From Akkermansiaceae bacterium (GTDB lineage: Bacteria > Verrucomicrobiota > Verrucomicrobiia > Verrucomicrobiales > Akkermansiaceae): a stretch of 47,768 nucleotides of DNA. Of this stretch, positions 5,910 through 13,954 are shown in pieces. Numbering within the stretch: position 1 is the stretch's first letter; each line of letters starts with the position of its first letter. The translations under genes and the position numbers were made by a program. The stretch spans positions 1 to 47,768 of the forward strand of contig JAPKDA010000004.1 in the NCBI GenBank assembly GCA_028822695.1. Direction: 5' to 3'. The notes under the pieces are model-generated. The model made no database searches. It was not told the origin of the DNA and saw nothing but the letters and a program-made list of their open reading frames with translations.

Positions 5910-8294
5910 ATGATTCATTTGGCGACATGTCAGGACTGCGATGCGCAGATGGACGTGACTGACTGCGGTCCGTTCTCGCGGGTGAAGTGTCCTGATTGTG
6001 GGCGGGAGGTGCGGGTGAAGACGGAGATGGGGGCGTATCATCTGGATCGGCGCTTGGCGGTCGGGGGGATGAGTGTGGTGTTTGTGGCAAGGGACGAGAC
6101 GCTGGGGAGGGAGGTGGTGGTGAAGGTGTTGAGTGAGGAGTATTCGGGGATCGAGAAGCGCGGAAAGCAGTTTGAGAAGGAGGCGGAGATGACCGCGGCG
6201 GTGAGTCATCCGAATGTGGTGCGGGTCTATACGGTGGGTCGTGCCTTTGGTCGGTTCTACATCGCGATGGAGTTTGTGGATGGGGAGAGTCTCGAGACGA
6301 AGATGGATGACGAGGGGGCGCTTCCGGAGTCGGTGGTGATTCCGCTGGCCTTGCAGGTGGTGGATGGTCTTTGGGCGGCGCAGCGGGCGGGATTGATTCA
6401 CTGCGACGTGAAGCCGGGGAATATTTTGCTCGATCAGAAGGGGACGGCGAAGATTGTGGACTTTGGTCTGTCCTTGTTGACGGAGGGTGGTTCGGCGACG
6501 GCAGACGAAATTTGGGCGACGCCGTATTACGTTCCCCCGGAGGCCTTGAATTTTGAAGAGGAGGATTTTCGGAGCGATATTTATGCGTTGGGGGCGACCT
6601 TGTATCATGCCTTGGCTGGTCGGCCGCCGATCAAGGCGAAGGCGATGGCGACGGCGATTTTGCGGGAGGAGAAGAAGAGGGTGCCGTCTTTGCTGAGGGT
6701 GGCACCATGGTTACGTCCGGAGACGAGGCATGCGGTGGAGAAGGCGATGGCGTTGCGGCGGGAGAATCGATTTTCGAGTTACGAAGAATTTCGTGAAGCA
6801 TTGGAGTTGGCGAGTGCTGCGGTGGAGCTGGAGGGCGAGGGGACGCCGATTCAGAGTGCGGCGCAGGTGGATCGGAGGGCGCGGAGTGTGGCCAGTCGGC
6901 GGGCGTGGATTGGTGCGGGGGTGGGGGCGCTGGTGTTGGTGGCTTGTGTGGTGGCGTTTTTGTTGGCGAAGGCGGGACGGGACAAGGGAGAGGGGGTGGC
7001 CAGTGGAAGTTTGGGTAAGGGGTCGACGATGGTGATTGATCGGGATGCGATCCTGGATCCGTTGGTGGCGGCGGAGATCGGTCAGCTGTATGCGGGGGCG
7101 CGGGAGGCCTTGGTGGAGGATGACTTCGTGGTGGCTGAGCGGCAGTTTTTGGCGGTGCATGGACATGAGGGCGCTCCGTCGCGGACGGCGGCGTGGGCGG
7201 GATTTGAAGCGGTGGTGGCGTGCTATTTGGATGGGCGGCCGGGAGACGGGCGGGAGCACTTGGGGGTGTTGGGAGGCTTTCTCAAGAAGGAGCGGGAAGA
7301 GGATACGGCGATGGGCAAGAGACTCCGCGGGGCGATCAAGATGTTGGGTGGACTGGAAGTGGTGTCGGCGGAGCGGTTGCCGGCAGTGTTGGAAGATCCT
7401 TTTCGGGCGACGGTCTATTTTGCAATTGGATTGAAGACTTGGGAACAGGGTCGTTTCGATCAGGCCGCGGAGATGTTTGAGAAATTTCAGTCGGCGGGGC
7501 CGTGGGAGGATGCGGAGTGGATGACGGTGTATCAGGATTTGGCGGGACGGTATTTGCGCGACATGGGGAGGCTGACTCGGGCGGATCATGAGGTGGGGGA
7601 GAAGACGCGGGAGGAGTTGCGTGAGGCAATGGTGGGGTTGCAGGAAATTTATCTCACTTTGGAGACCCGGGGGCGGGCGCGATTCAATGTGAAGGTTTGG
7701 CAGACGGATTGTGTGCGTCAGATCCGGCGTTTGCGTGAGGCTGAGAAGGATCCGATTGCGATGCGGTGGAGGGAGGCGACGGAAGCTGCGGCGGAGTTGT
7801 TTCGGGCGGGGGCATTTTCGCAAGCTGCGGAGCGCTTGAAGAGGGTGGAGTTGACGGCGGAAAAGGAAAAGGCGAAGGGGCAGCAGATGGCATTGGTGTG
7901 GTTGGCGGATGCGGCGAGTGTGTTTCTCCTCGAAGTGGAGCGTCGCTTTGCGCCGGGGAACCGGGAGGTGCAGATCGTGACAAAGGGGGGAGAGGCTTTT
8001 CAGGGGGTGATCGGGAGTGGTCCGAATGGGGTCATGGTGAGCGATGGGGATTCGGCGCGACTTTTGGGATGGGATGAGATTGCGCCGGAGTCGTTGTTGG
8101 CGGTGTTTGCGGGTTTGCAGCCGGACGGGACGGTGGGGGAATTGGATCGGTTGGGGATGTTGGAATCGATGGCGGCGTATGCGGCGTTGAGTGGGAAGCT
8201 GGAGAAGGCGGGGGAGTTGGCGGGGCTTTTGGCGGCTGAGCGTGAGGGGTTTGGGGCGCGATGGGCGGAGATGATGACGAGGTGGAGGCCGTGA
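5910..8294 (+). CDS. membrane-anchored Ser/Thr protein kinase with N-terminal zinc ribbon
   Basis: The 794-residue protein starts with a C7-x2-C10...C27-x2-C30 zinc-ribbon-like segment, followed by a Hanks-type kinase domain (about 42-305). The phosphate-binding loop reads AVGGMSVVF, the ATP lysine is K71, the catalytic loop is HCDVKPGNILLD with D166, and the metal site is D184-F-G. The loop has Cys where many kinases have Arg (non-RD type). One membrane helix follows (about 333-353), then about 440 alpha-helical residues with TPR-like character on the far side of the membrane. This layout fits a receptor kinase that senses outside and signals inside, but no ligand or substrate can be inferred. 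It is transcribed toward the ClpX-like gene; a 107-base gap with a repeat separates them. Confidence 0.88.
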   Translation: MIHLATCQDCDAQMDVTDCGPFSRVKCPDCGREVRVKTEMGAYHLDRRLAVGGMSVVFVARDETLGREVVVKVLSEEYSGIEKRGKQFEKEAEMTAAVSHPNVVRVYTVGRAFGRFYIAMEFVDGESLETKMDDEGALPESVVIPLALQVVDGLWAAQRAGLIHCDVKPGNILLDQKGTAKIVDFGLSLLTEGGSATADEIWATPYYVPPEALNFEEEDFRSDIYALGATLYHALAGRPPIKAKAMATAILREEKKRVPSLLRVAPWLRPETRHAVEKAMALRRENRFSSYEEFREALELASAAVELEGEGTPIQSAAQVDRRARSVASRRAWIGAGVGALVLVACVVAFLLAKAGRDKGEGVASGSLGKGSTMVIDRDAILDPLVAAEIGQLYAGAREALVEDDFVVAERQFLAVHGHEGAPSRTAAWAGFEAVVACYLDGRPGDGREHLGVLGGFLKKEREEDTAMGKRLRGAIKMLGGLEVVSAERLPAVLEDPFRATVYFAIGLKTWEQGRFDQAAEMFEKFQSAGPWEDAEWMTVYQDLAGRYLRDMGRLTRADHEVGEKTREELREAMVGLQEIYLTLETRGRARFNVKVWQTDCVRQIRRLREAEKDPIAMRWREATEAAAELFRAGAFSQAAERLKRVELTAEKEKAKGQQMALVWLADAASVFLLEVERRFAPGNREVQIVTKGGEAFQGVIGSGPNGVMVSDGDSARLLGWDEIAPESLLAVFAGLQPDGTVGELDRLGMLESMAAYAALSGKLEKAGELAGLLAAEREGFGARWAEMMTRWRP

Positions 8295-8324
8295 GTTCGG
8301 GTGGGGTTCTGAGTGGGAAGAGCC

Positions 8325-8347
8325 GCGGCGGGACGCCGCAGCCACGG
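8325..8347. repeat. dispersed hairpin repeat, family C (copy 1)
   Basis: GCGGCGGGACGCCGC is an imperfect palindrome, followed by AGCCACGG. Close copies are at 16571-16593 and 16600-16622. Confidence 0.6.
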
Positions 8348-8364
8348 GGGTCGGGAATAGGCCC

Positions 8365-8393
8365 TTGCGGAGTTGGGAAGCCGTGCTGATAGT
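8365..8393 (+). promoter_or_regulatory. possible promoter of the ClpX-like gene
   Basis: TTGCGG (8365-8370), a 17-base spacer and GATAGT (8388-8393). The ATG is only 8 bases further on, so a leaderless or near-leaderless mRNA is predicted. Confidence 0.35.
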
Positions 8394-8401
8394 CCGCGGC
8401 G

Positions 8402-10024
8402 ATGTCAGACGACGACCAGAAACCACCGAAGCCTGAAGATTTTCAGAAAGCGATGCAGGAGATGTTCTCGAAGATGCCTGCGGACATGTTTTCGATTCCT
8501 GGGATGGGTGCGACGGCGGCTGCGGAGGAGGCTCCGCCAGCGGAGGAGGTGCCGTCGAAGGCGGATAGTGTTTTTGACTTCGATTATTTGCCCCGGGACA
8601 TCAAGGCGCATTTGGATCGGTTTGTGATCCAGCAGGACGAGGCGAAGAAGGCGTTGTCGATCGCGGTGTGTGATCACTACAACCATGCCAAGTATCGTCG
8701 GGCGGCGGAGTTGGAGAAGGGGGATGCTGCGGACACGATCGAGTTGCAGAAGCAGAATGTGATCGTGGTGGGCCCGACCGGAGTGGGGAAGACCTACCTG
8801 GTGAAGCACATTGCGGAGTTGATCGGGGTGCCGTTCGTGAAGGCGGACGCGACGAAATTTTCGGAGACCGGCTATGTCGGGGGGGATGTGGATGACCTGG
8901 TGCGCGAGTTGGTGCAGCGGGCTGAGGGGGATGTGGAGTTGGCGGAGTATGGGATCGTTTACATTGACGAGATCGACAAGCTGGCCAGCAAGGGGGAGAT
9001 GATCGGGCGGGATGTGAGTGGTCGTGGAGTGCAGACGACTTTGTTGAAGTTGATGGAGGAGACGGAAGTGCCGTTGAGTAATCCGATGGACATTCGTGGT
9101 CAGATGCAGGCGATGATGAGCATGCGGGGCGGTGGTGATGCGGAGCCGCAGAAGGAAACGATTAACACGCGGCACATTCTCTTTATCGTGAGTGGAGCGT
9201 TCTCCGGATTGGAGAAGATGGTGAAGAAGCGCTTGAGTGCCGGGCAGATTGGATTTGGTGCAGATCAGGCGGATGTGATGGGCGAAAAATTGTTCCAGCA
9301 GTTGGAGACGCAGGACTTGATTGATTTCGGGTTTGAGGCGGAGTTTGTAGGGCGTCTTCCGGTGCGGGTGGTTTGTGAGAAATTGAAGGCGAAGGATTTG
9401 GAGAACATTCTGAAGTATTCGGAGGGAAGTTTGTTGCGACAGTATGAACGGGAGTTTGAGGCCTATGGGATTCAGGCGCGGTTTGAGGCGGATGCGATCA
9501 CGCGGATTGCGGAGATGGCGGAGAAGGAGAATACCGGGGCGCGGGCATTAATGACCGTGACGGAGCGTTTGTTGCGTGATTTCAAATTCGAGTTACCGGG
9601 GACTTCGGTGAGCGAGTTGACGATTGACGCGGGGTTGATCGACGATCGGGAAGCGCGGTTGAAAACGTATCGGGAGCTCGGAAAGCTGGTTGATGTGGAG
9701 AAGGCGCGGTCGGAAATGGAAACTTTTTGTCGGGCCTTCAAAGAGAAGCATGGAGTGGACTTGGTATTTACCGACGAGGCCCTGGCGAAGCTTGCCGGGG
9801 AGGCGGCCGAACAAGGCCGCAGCCTGCTGCAGCTATGCGGTCAGCGGTTTCGTGACGTGCAGTTTGGGCTGAAGTTGATCCAGAAGAACACCGGGCGGAC
9901 GAGCTTTGAGTTCGGGGTGGAGTCGGTGGAGGATCCTGACAAGTACTTGAGTGATCTGGTAGTTCAGTCGTATGGTGGCGCTGCCGGAGGGGCAGACGCA
10001 GCCTCGGACGGCACATCTACCTGA
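8402..10024 (+). CDS. clpX: ClpX-like AAA+ unfoldase without zinc-binding domain
   Basis: The 540-residue ATPase matches ClpX across its AAA+ domain: Walker A GPTGVGKT at 124-131, Walker B IVYIDEID at 185-192, and EFVGRLPV and TGARAL in the sensor regions. The IGFGA loop (I283-G284-F285) through which ClpX docks onto ClpP is conserved, so it could partner a ClpP encoded elsewhere. The usual N-terminal four-cysteine zinc domain is absent; residues 1-55 are instead Pro/Met/Glu-rich. There is also a C-terminal extension of about 100 residues. Substrate choice should therefore differ from classical ClpX. The TGA overlaps the ATG of the next gene (TGATG). Confidence 0.82.
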   Translation: MSDDDQKPPKPEDFQKAMQEMFSKMPADMFSIPGMGATAAAEEAPPAEEVPSKADSVFDFDYLPRDIKAHLDRFVIQQDEAKKALSIAVCDHYNHAKYRRAAELEKGDAADTIELQKQNVIVVGPTGVGKTYLVKHIAELIGVPFVKADATKFSETGYVGGDVDDLVRELVQRAEGDVELAEYGIVYIDEIDKLASKGEMIGRDVSGRGVQTTLLKLMEETEVPLSNPMDIRGQMQAMMSMRGGGDAEPQKETINTRHILFIVSGAFSGLEKMVKKRLSAGQIGFGADQADVMGEKLFQQLETQDLIDFGFEAEFVGRLPVRVVCEKLKAKDLENILKYSEGSLLRQYEREFEAYGIQARFEADAITRIAEMAEKENTGARALMTVTERLLRDFKFELPGTSVSELTIDAGLIDDREARLKTYRELGKLVDVEKARSEMETFCRAFKEKHGVDLVFTDEALAKLAGEAAEQGRSLLQLCGQRFRDVQFGLKLIQKNTGRTSFEFGVESVEDPDKYLSDLVVQSYGGAAGGADAASDGTST

Positions 10025-10587
10025 TGAATTCCCAATCGCCCAGTTCCCACGGGCACCCTTTCACGGCAGCCGCTGTGGTGGGGAGCTTTGCACTTGCCGT
10101 CGTGGTTTTACTACGGGTGGCAGGGACCTTTGATGGGACGGATGCTTCGATTCGCGATACGTATTTGCAGAGTGGATTCAATGTGGCGGTGGGGGGTGTG
10201 CAGCCGTGGTGGGATTTCCTGTTGGTGATGGTGGTGGTGTATGCGCTGGTCTGGTTGTTGTTTGAGACGCCGGGAACGACGCGGCGGGTGTTGGTTTTGT
10301 TGACTGCGTTGGTGCTGCTGTGGGCGGCGTCGCCGGTGATGGGGTTGTGGGGGACGTTTTGGAGTCCGTTGGGGGTGATGCTCGGTTCGGCGTGGAGCGG
10401 ATTCTGTGCGATTCTTTGGGCGCGGACGCATCCGATGCCCTGTGAGCTGCCGGAGCCGGTGGTGGAGAAGCTGGAGCTGGGGAAGATCGTGCCGATGGCT
10501 CGGGAGGAAGAAGTGGAAACGGTGGAGAAGCCGACGAAGAAGTCGAAGCCGTCGCGGCGGAACAAATCTGGTCGCGGCAAACGATAG
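10024..10587 (+). CDS. multi-pass membrane protein of unknown function
   Basis: The 187-residue protein has about four hydrophobic segments (near residues 13-32, 62-83, 87-108 and 114-135). A soluble tail of about 50 residues ends in a Lys/Arg-rich stretch (KPTKKSKPSRRNKSGRGKR). I do not recognise the family; helix packing and length resemble the membrane part of some sensor proteins, but no sensory domain is present. Its ATG overlaps the stop codon of the ClpX-like gene and recR follows 10 bases downstream, so the three probably form one transcription unit. A role as membrane partner of the unfoldase is only a guess. Confidence 0.65.
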   Translation: MNSQSPSSHGHPFTAAAVVGSFALAVVVLLRVAGTFDGTDASIRDTYLQSGFNVAVGGVQPWWDFLLVMVVVYALVWLLFETPGTTRRVLVLLTALVLLWAASPVMGLWGTFWSPLGVMLGSAWSGFCAILWARTHPMPCELPEPVVEKLELGKIVPMAREEEVETVEKPTKKSKPSRRNKSGRGKR

Positions 10588-10597
10588 ATTTCAGAAA

Positions 10598-11197
10598 ATG
10601 GCACGGGCAGACTATCCGGAACAGGTGAGCGCGCTCATCGAGGAATTGCGTCAACTGCCGGGAGTGGGTCCGCGGAGTGCGGAGCGGATTGCGTTGTGGA
10701 TGTTGCAGCACCCGAAGGCGAACCCGGGGAAATTGTCGGCGGCATTGGAGACGGCGGTGCGTGAGGTGACGGCGTGTGGGACCTGTGGTTTTTTTGCGAC
10801 GCTGGCGGGGTGCCCGGTGTGTTCGGATGAGAAGAGGGATCGGACGAAGCTTTGTGTGGTGGAGCAGGCGACGGATGTGCTGCCGATCGAGCGATCGGGG
10901 GCGTTTCGGGGGATGTATCATTGTCTTGGGGGGACGCTCTCGCCGTTGGACAATGTGACGCCGGATGATTTGCGGATTCCTTCCCTGATGCGTCGGATTG
11001 GTGAGGTGGAGGGGGTGGAAGTGATATTGGCGGTGGGGGCGGATGTGGAGGGGGAGGCGACGGCGAACTATTTGGCGGAGATGCTGGAGGGGAAGGAATG
11101 TGGGGTGACGAGGCTGGCGCAGGGGTTGCCCGCTGGGGGGGATTTGGAGCATGCGGATGCGTTGACGCTGTCGCGGGCTTTTGAGGGGAGGAGGTGA
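10598..11197 (+). CDS. recR: recombination mediator protein RecR
   Basis: The 199-residue protein acts with RecO/RecF to load RecA at gapped DNA. It shows the N-terminal helix-hairpin-helix (LPGVGPRSAERIALWML), a four-cysteine zinc finger (CGTCG...GCPVC), a Toprim domain (LCVVEQATDVLPIE, AVGADVEGEATANYL) and the C-terminal LAQGLPAGGDLEHADALTL motif. The length is canonical. I use the ATG at 10598, since the frame upstream of it is antisense-like filler and homology begins at YPEQVSALIEELRQLPGVG. Only a weak Shine-Dalgarno sequence is present. It follows the membrane protein gene by 10 bases. Confidence 0.93.
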   Translation: MARADYPEQVSALIEELRQLPGVGPRSAERIALWMLQHPKANPGKLSAALETAVREVTACGTCGFFATLAGCPVCSDEKRDRTKLCVVEQATDVLPIERSGAFRGMYHCLGGTLSPLDNVTPDDLRIPSLMRRIGEVEGVEVILAVGADVEGEATANYLAEMLEGKECGVTRLAQGLPAGGDLEHADALTLSRAFEGRR

Positions 11198-11217
11198 GTT
11201 GGGGAGGGAGGGGAGGG

Positions 11218-11243
11218 GCCTGTGACCGGGACGGTCACGCCAC
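11218..11243. repeat. dispersed hairpin repeat, family B (copy 2)
   Basis: The TGTGACCGGGACGGTCACG core followed by CCAC, in the 99-base gap between recR and lipA. A GTGACC/GGTCAC stem is possible. Confidence 0.7.
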
Positions 11244-11260
11244 GATTGGAGGAAAGAGGA

Positions 11261-11288
11261 TTGCGGATTTGAGGAGGGGGGGTAGGGT
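11261..11288 (+). promoter_or_regulatory. possible promoter of lipA
   Basis: TTGCGG (11261-11266), a 16-base spacer and TAGGGT (11283-11288), with the lipA ATG 8 bases downstream. Same geometry as upstream of the ClpX-like gene. Confidence 0.35.
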
Positions 11289-11296
11289 TCGCCGCG

Positions 11297-12211
11297 ATGA
11301 GCGGTTGCCACGGACCAAAGATGCGGATGGATCCCACCCTGCATAAGGAGAAGAAGCCGGATTGGATTCGGGTGAGTCTTCCGAACAAGCCGGAGTTCTG
11401 GTCGACGAAGTCGTTGATTAAGGATCTGAAGCTGGTGACGGTATGCGAGGAAGCACAGTGTCCGAATCGTTGGGAGTGCTGGGGGCAGGGAACGGCGACG
11501 TTCATGATCGCGGGAGAGAAGTGCACGAGGGCTTGTGGATTCTGTGCGGTGAAGACGGCGAAGCCGGATGCGCTGGAGGACGACGAGCCGAAGCGGGTGG
11601 CGGAAGCGACGAAGCGGATGAAGTTGAAGCATGTCGTGATTACCGCAGTGGCGCGGGATGATTTGAAGGACGGGGGTGCGGAGCATTTTCAGAAGACGAT
11701 CGAGGCGGTGCGGGAGGCGAATCCGGGGATTGTGATCGAGGTGTTGGTGCCGGACTTTAATGACCGGGACTGGGCGCTGGAGATGGTGATGGAGGCACGG
11801 CCGCATATTTTTAATCACAACATCGAGACGGTGGAGCGTCTCACGCCGTTGGTGCGGAGTCGGGCGCAGTATCAGCGTTCGTTGACGGTGCTGAAGAAGG
11901 CGAAGGAGATGATGGGTGGGAAGATCGCTACGAAGAGCGGATTGATGCTCGGGTTGGGTGAGCGGAAGGAAGAGATTTTGCAGGCGATGGACGATTTGCT
12001 CGCGCACGGGGTGACCGTCTTGACGATGGGTCAGTATCTACGTCCGAGTCCGAAGCATTTGCCGGTGGTGGAGTATATCACGCCGGAAGCGTTTGAGGAG
12101 TTGAAGGTGATTGCGGAGGAGAAGGGGTTTCGTCACGTGGCGAGTGGGCCGTTGGTGCGGAGTTCTTATCATGCGGCGGATTTCCGGCCGGAGTTGGACT
12201 TGGAGGAATGA
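11297..12211 (+). CDS. lipA: lipoyl synthase
   Basis: The 304-residue radical-SAM enzyme inserts two sulfurs into protein-bound octanoyl groups to make lipoyl cofactors for 2-oxoacid dehydrogenases and the glycine cleavage system. The radical-SAM motif CTRACGFC and the auxiliary-cluster cysteines in CEEAQCPNRWEC are present, as is the C-terminal RSSYHA with the serine that ligates the auxiliary cluster. TMGQYLRPS is also typical. Length is normal. No lipB is nearby. It probably has its own promoter, because recR ends 99 bases earlier with a repeat in between. Confidence 0.95.
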   Translation: MSGCHGPKMRMDPTLHKEKKPDWIRVSLPNKPEFWSTKSLIKDLKLVTVCEEAQCPNRWECWGQGTATFMIAGEKCTRACGFCAVKTAKPDALEDDEPKRVAEATKRMKLKHVVITAVARDDLKDGGAEHFQKTIEAVREANPGIVIEVLVPDFNDRDWALEMVMEARPHIFNHNIETVERLTPLVRSRAQYQRSLTVLKKAKEMMGGKIATKSGLMLGLGERKEEILQAMDDLLAHGVTVLTMGQYLRPSPKHLPVVEYITPEAFEELKVIAEEKGFRHVASGPLVRSSYHAADFRPELDLEE

Positions 12212-12486
12212 TCGGCCTGTGGCCCGTCGAAGGTCCCAGGTCGAAAGCCGGGGGCCGGGGGAGCGGCTGGGAATTTGACCGCTGATTTCGCGGATTCCTC
12301 TGATTGGGGAAGTGCGGCTATCGCCGGGGGTTTAGAGGCGACCGGGACAGGCACCTTACTGGGGGAGACTTGCGGCTTTGCTGGAGGGATTTGATCATGA
12401 GCGGGACGGATCATGACGTTGGGGGGCTTGGCGGTTGGAATCCGCCGCCACGGGGGAGGGCCTGTGACCGAGATGGTCACGCCACG
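12212..12486. other. intergenic repeat cluster between converging genes
   Basis: This 275-base gap between lipA and the lipoprotein gene (which converge) contains a GACCGCTGATTTCGCGG unit (about 12268-12290), a GAGGCGACCGGGACAGG half-unit (12335-12351), a TCATGAGCGGGACGGATCATGA hairpin-like unit split across 12395-12416, and the family-B copy at 12460. No coding region or classical terminator is evident; the hairpins may serve that purpose. Confidence 0.5.
12460..12485. repeat. dispersed hairpin repeat, family B (copy 3)
   Basis: TGTGACCGAGATGGTCACG core, differing from copies 1 and 2 at two loop-side bases; the stem GTGACC/GGTCAC is intact. It lies against the 3' end of the minus-strand gene. 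Confidence 0.7.
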
Positions 12487-13563
12487 TTACCACTCGAAGA
12501 TGGTGAGGAGGGCGCGGTGGTCGCTGGCTTTTTTCCACTCGGGCTCGTCGAGGATGCGGCATTCCTTGTCTTTGACGAGTTTGCGCATCTTTTTGCTGAC
12601 CATGACGTAGTCGAAGCGGGAGTAGATGTGTTGGTAGTCCCAGTAGTGGGTCCAGACTTCGTCGCGGGAGTCTTTGAGGGTGATGGCTTCGAGGTAGCTG
12701 GGGGTGTTGTAGGCGCCTTGGACGGCGCGGATGGCGGTCTGTCGGCGGGTGTCGTTGAAGTCACCGTAGGCGACGATGAGGGCTTCGGGGTCCTTTTCGA
12801 AGATGGAGTCGACGTGTTTGCGGAGCAGGTAGGCTTCGTTGCGGCGCATCAATTCCTGATCGGCTTCGGGGATTTCGCGTTTTGATTTGAGGTGGACGCC
12901 GAGGAAGCGGATGATGCCGCCTTCGGTTTCGATGGTCGTATCGAGGATGCCACGGCTCATGCCTAAGTCGGTGCCTTGGAGGGAGTAGTTGAGGTTTTTG
13001 GGGGAGCTGTTTGCGGTGATGGGGAGGCGGGAGAGGAGACCGAGGTTGCGGACCACGTCGACGCCACCGCCGTGTTGGTGATGGGGGAGGTCGAGGCCGG
13101 CGGCCTTTAATCTTGTCTGGAGTTCGATGAGATCGTCTTCGGTGCCGATTTCGCAGAGGCCGAGGACGTCGGGATTTGCATCTGCGACGAGTTTGACGAG
13201 GGCGGAAATTTCGTCGTCGGGTTTGAATTTTTCGGTCCGCTCGCCGTCTTTGTAACGAGAGCTGGTAAGGAAGTTCTTGAGATTGTAGGAGACGAAGCGG
13301 AGGCGGTTGTCGGCTTGTTCTTCGACTGCTTCTTCAGGCACTTCCTCGGTGACCGGTTCGGCCGGAGGTTCCGGGATGGATTCGGGAGCTGGTGGGACGG
13401 GTTCGGCGGGGGCTTCTGGTGCCGGTGCTGATTCGGTCCACTCGGGGGTGGCTTCCTTTTCCTTGCAACCGGCGAAGAGGAGAAGGGTCCACAAGAAAAG
13501 CGCCCCGGCGAGTGTCGGGGCGCGGAAGGGGTCGCGATGGTCTGGGGTAGGCGCTGTGCTCAC
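12487..13563 (-). CDS. lipoprotein of the endonuclease/exonuclease/phosphatase family
   Basis: The 358-residue protein has a lipoprotein signal (hydrophobic core, then LLLFAGC with the lipid-accepting Cys at about 33), a Pro/Glu-rich linker (about 38-85) and an EEP domain. Active-site elements are present: SYNLKNF, LCEIGTEDDL, GVHLKSKR, YGDFNDT and SDHRALLTI. EEP enzymes cut phosphodiester bonds in nucleic acids, lipids or small molecules; the substrate here is unknown. It should act on the periplasmic side of a membrane. It starts with GTG directly after the tatA stop codon (TGA-GTG), so the two are coupled. Whether it depends on Tat is not shown; there is no clear twin-arginine motif. Confidence 0.82.
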   Translation of the reverse strand: MSTAPTPDHRDPFRAPTLAGALFLWTLLLFAGCKEKEATPEWTESAPAPEAPAEPVPPAPESIPEPPAEPVTEEVPEEAVEEQADNRLRFVSYNLKNFLTSSRYKDGERTEKFKPDDEISALVKLVADANPDVLGLCEIGTEDDLIELQTRLKAAGLDLPHHQHGGGVDVVRNLGLLSRLPITANSSPKNLNYSLQGTDLGMSRGILDTTIETEGGIIRFLGVHLKSKREIPEADQELMRRNEAYLLRKHVDSIFEKDPEALIVAYGDFNDTRRQTAIRAVQGAYNTPSYLEAITLKDSRDEVWTHYWDYQHIYSRFDYVMVSKKMRKLVKDKECRILDEPEWKKASDHRALLTIFEW

Positions 13564-13830
13564 TCAAGCATGGTGATCGGTCTCCTCCTTGCCGGAAGCT
13601 TCCTTGGCCATCTCTTTGGCTTTGGCGTCGTCATCTTCGTGTTCGGATTCGTCTTCGGCGCGTTTGATTTCATCTTCAAACTCGGTGCGGGCCTTTTTGA
13701 ATTCGCCCATGCTCTTGCCGAGGCCACGTGCGAGTTCGGGGATCTTCTTGGCGCCGAAGAGAAGGAGGACGACGAGGAAGATGACGGCGATTTCGGGGCC
13801 GCCGAGGGTCCAGGCGAGAGGGAGTGTCAT
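13564..13830 (-). CDS. tatA: twin-arginine translocase subunit TatA/E
   Basis: The 88-residue protein has the TatA plan: a short N-terminal membrane helix ([25 protein letters not shown], about 12-36, with the FG hinge), an amphipathic helix ([12 protein letters not shown]) and a charged, Glu/Asp/Lys-rich tail ending in DHH. TatA oligomers form the pore for folded proteins with twin-arginine signals. tatC is not in the window. The gene is first in a two-gene unit with the lipoprotein EEP gene. Confidence 0.9.
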   Translation of the reverse strand: MTLPLAWTLGGPEIAVIFLVVLLLFGAKKIPELARGLGKSMGEFKKARTEFEDEIKRAEDESEHEDDDAKAKEMAKEASGKEETDHHA

Positions 13831-13836
13831 GGGGAT

Positions 13837-13864
13837 AGGGTAATTTGGTTTGGCTGAGGTGCAA
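13837..13864 (-). promoter_or_regulatory. possible promoter of tatA
   Basis: On the minus strand TTGCAC (13864-13859), a 16-base spacer and TACCCT (13842-13837), then 6 bases to the tatA ATG. This is the clearest example of the near-leaderless promoter pattern in the window. Confidence 0.4.
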
Positions 13865-13954
13865 AGGAATAACGCTGGGCCGAGGGGTGGCCTTTCATCG
13901 AAGAATCAGGGCTGGCGGGTGTTTTGGGTGTTTTGTGAAGGGCTGGAGGGCGTT

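Noticed and set aside
5613-6608. N-terminal extension of the RluD-like protein by 332 codons
   Set aside because: The extra part is an antisense of the kinase gene with Arg/His/Pro-rich, low-complexity translation; homology starts at the GTG at 5612.
6711-8426. 571-codon open frame antisense to the kinase gene
   Set aside because: Composition (Arg, His, Pro, Leu) and exact antisense placement over conserved kinase and TPR-like coding sequence indicate a GC-bias artefact.
10178-12007. 609-codon open frame antisense to the membrane protein, recR and lipA
   Set aside because: It crosses three well-supported genes and a repeat-containing gap, with Arg/His/Pro-rich translation and no recognisable motif.
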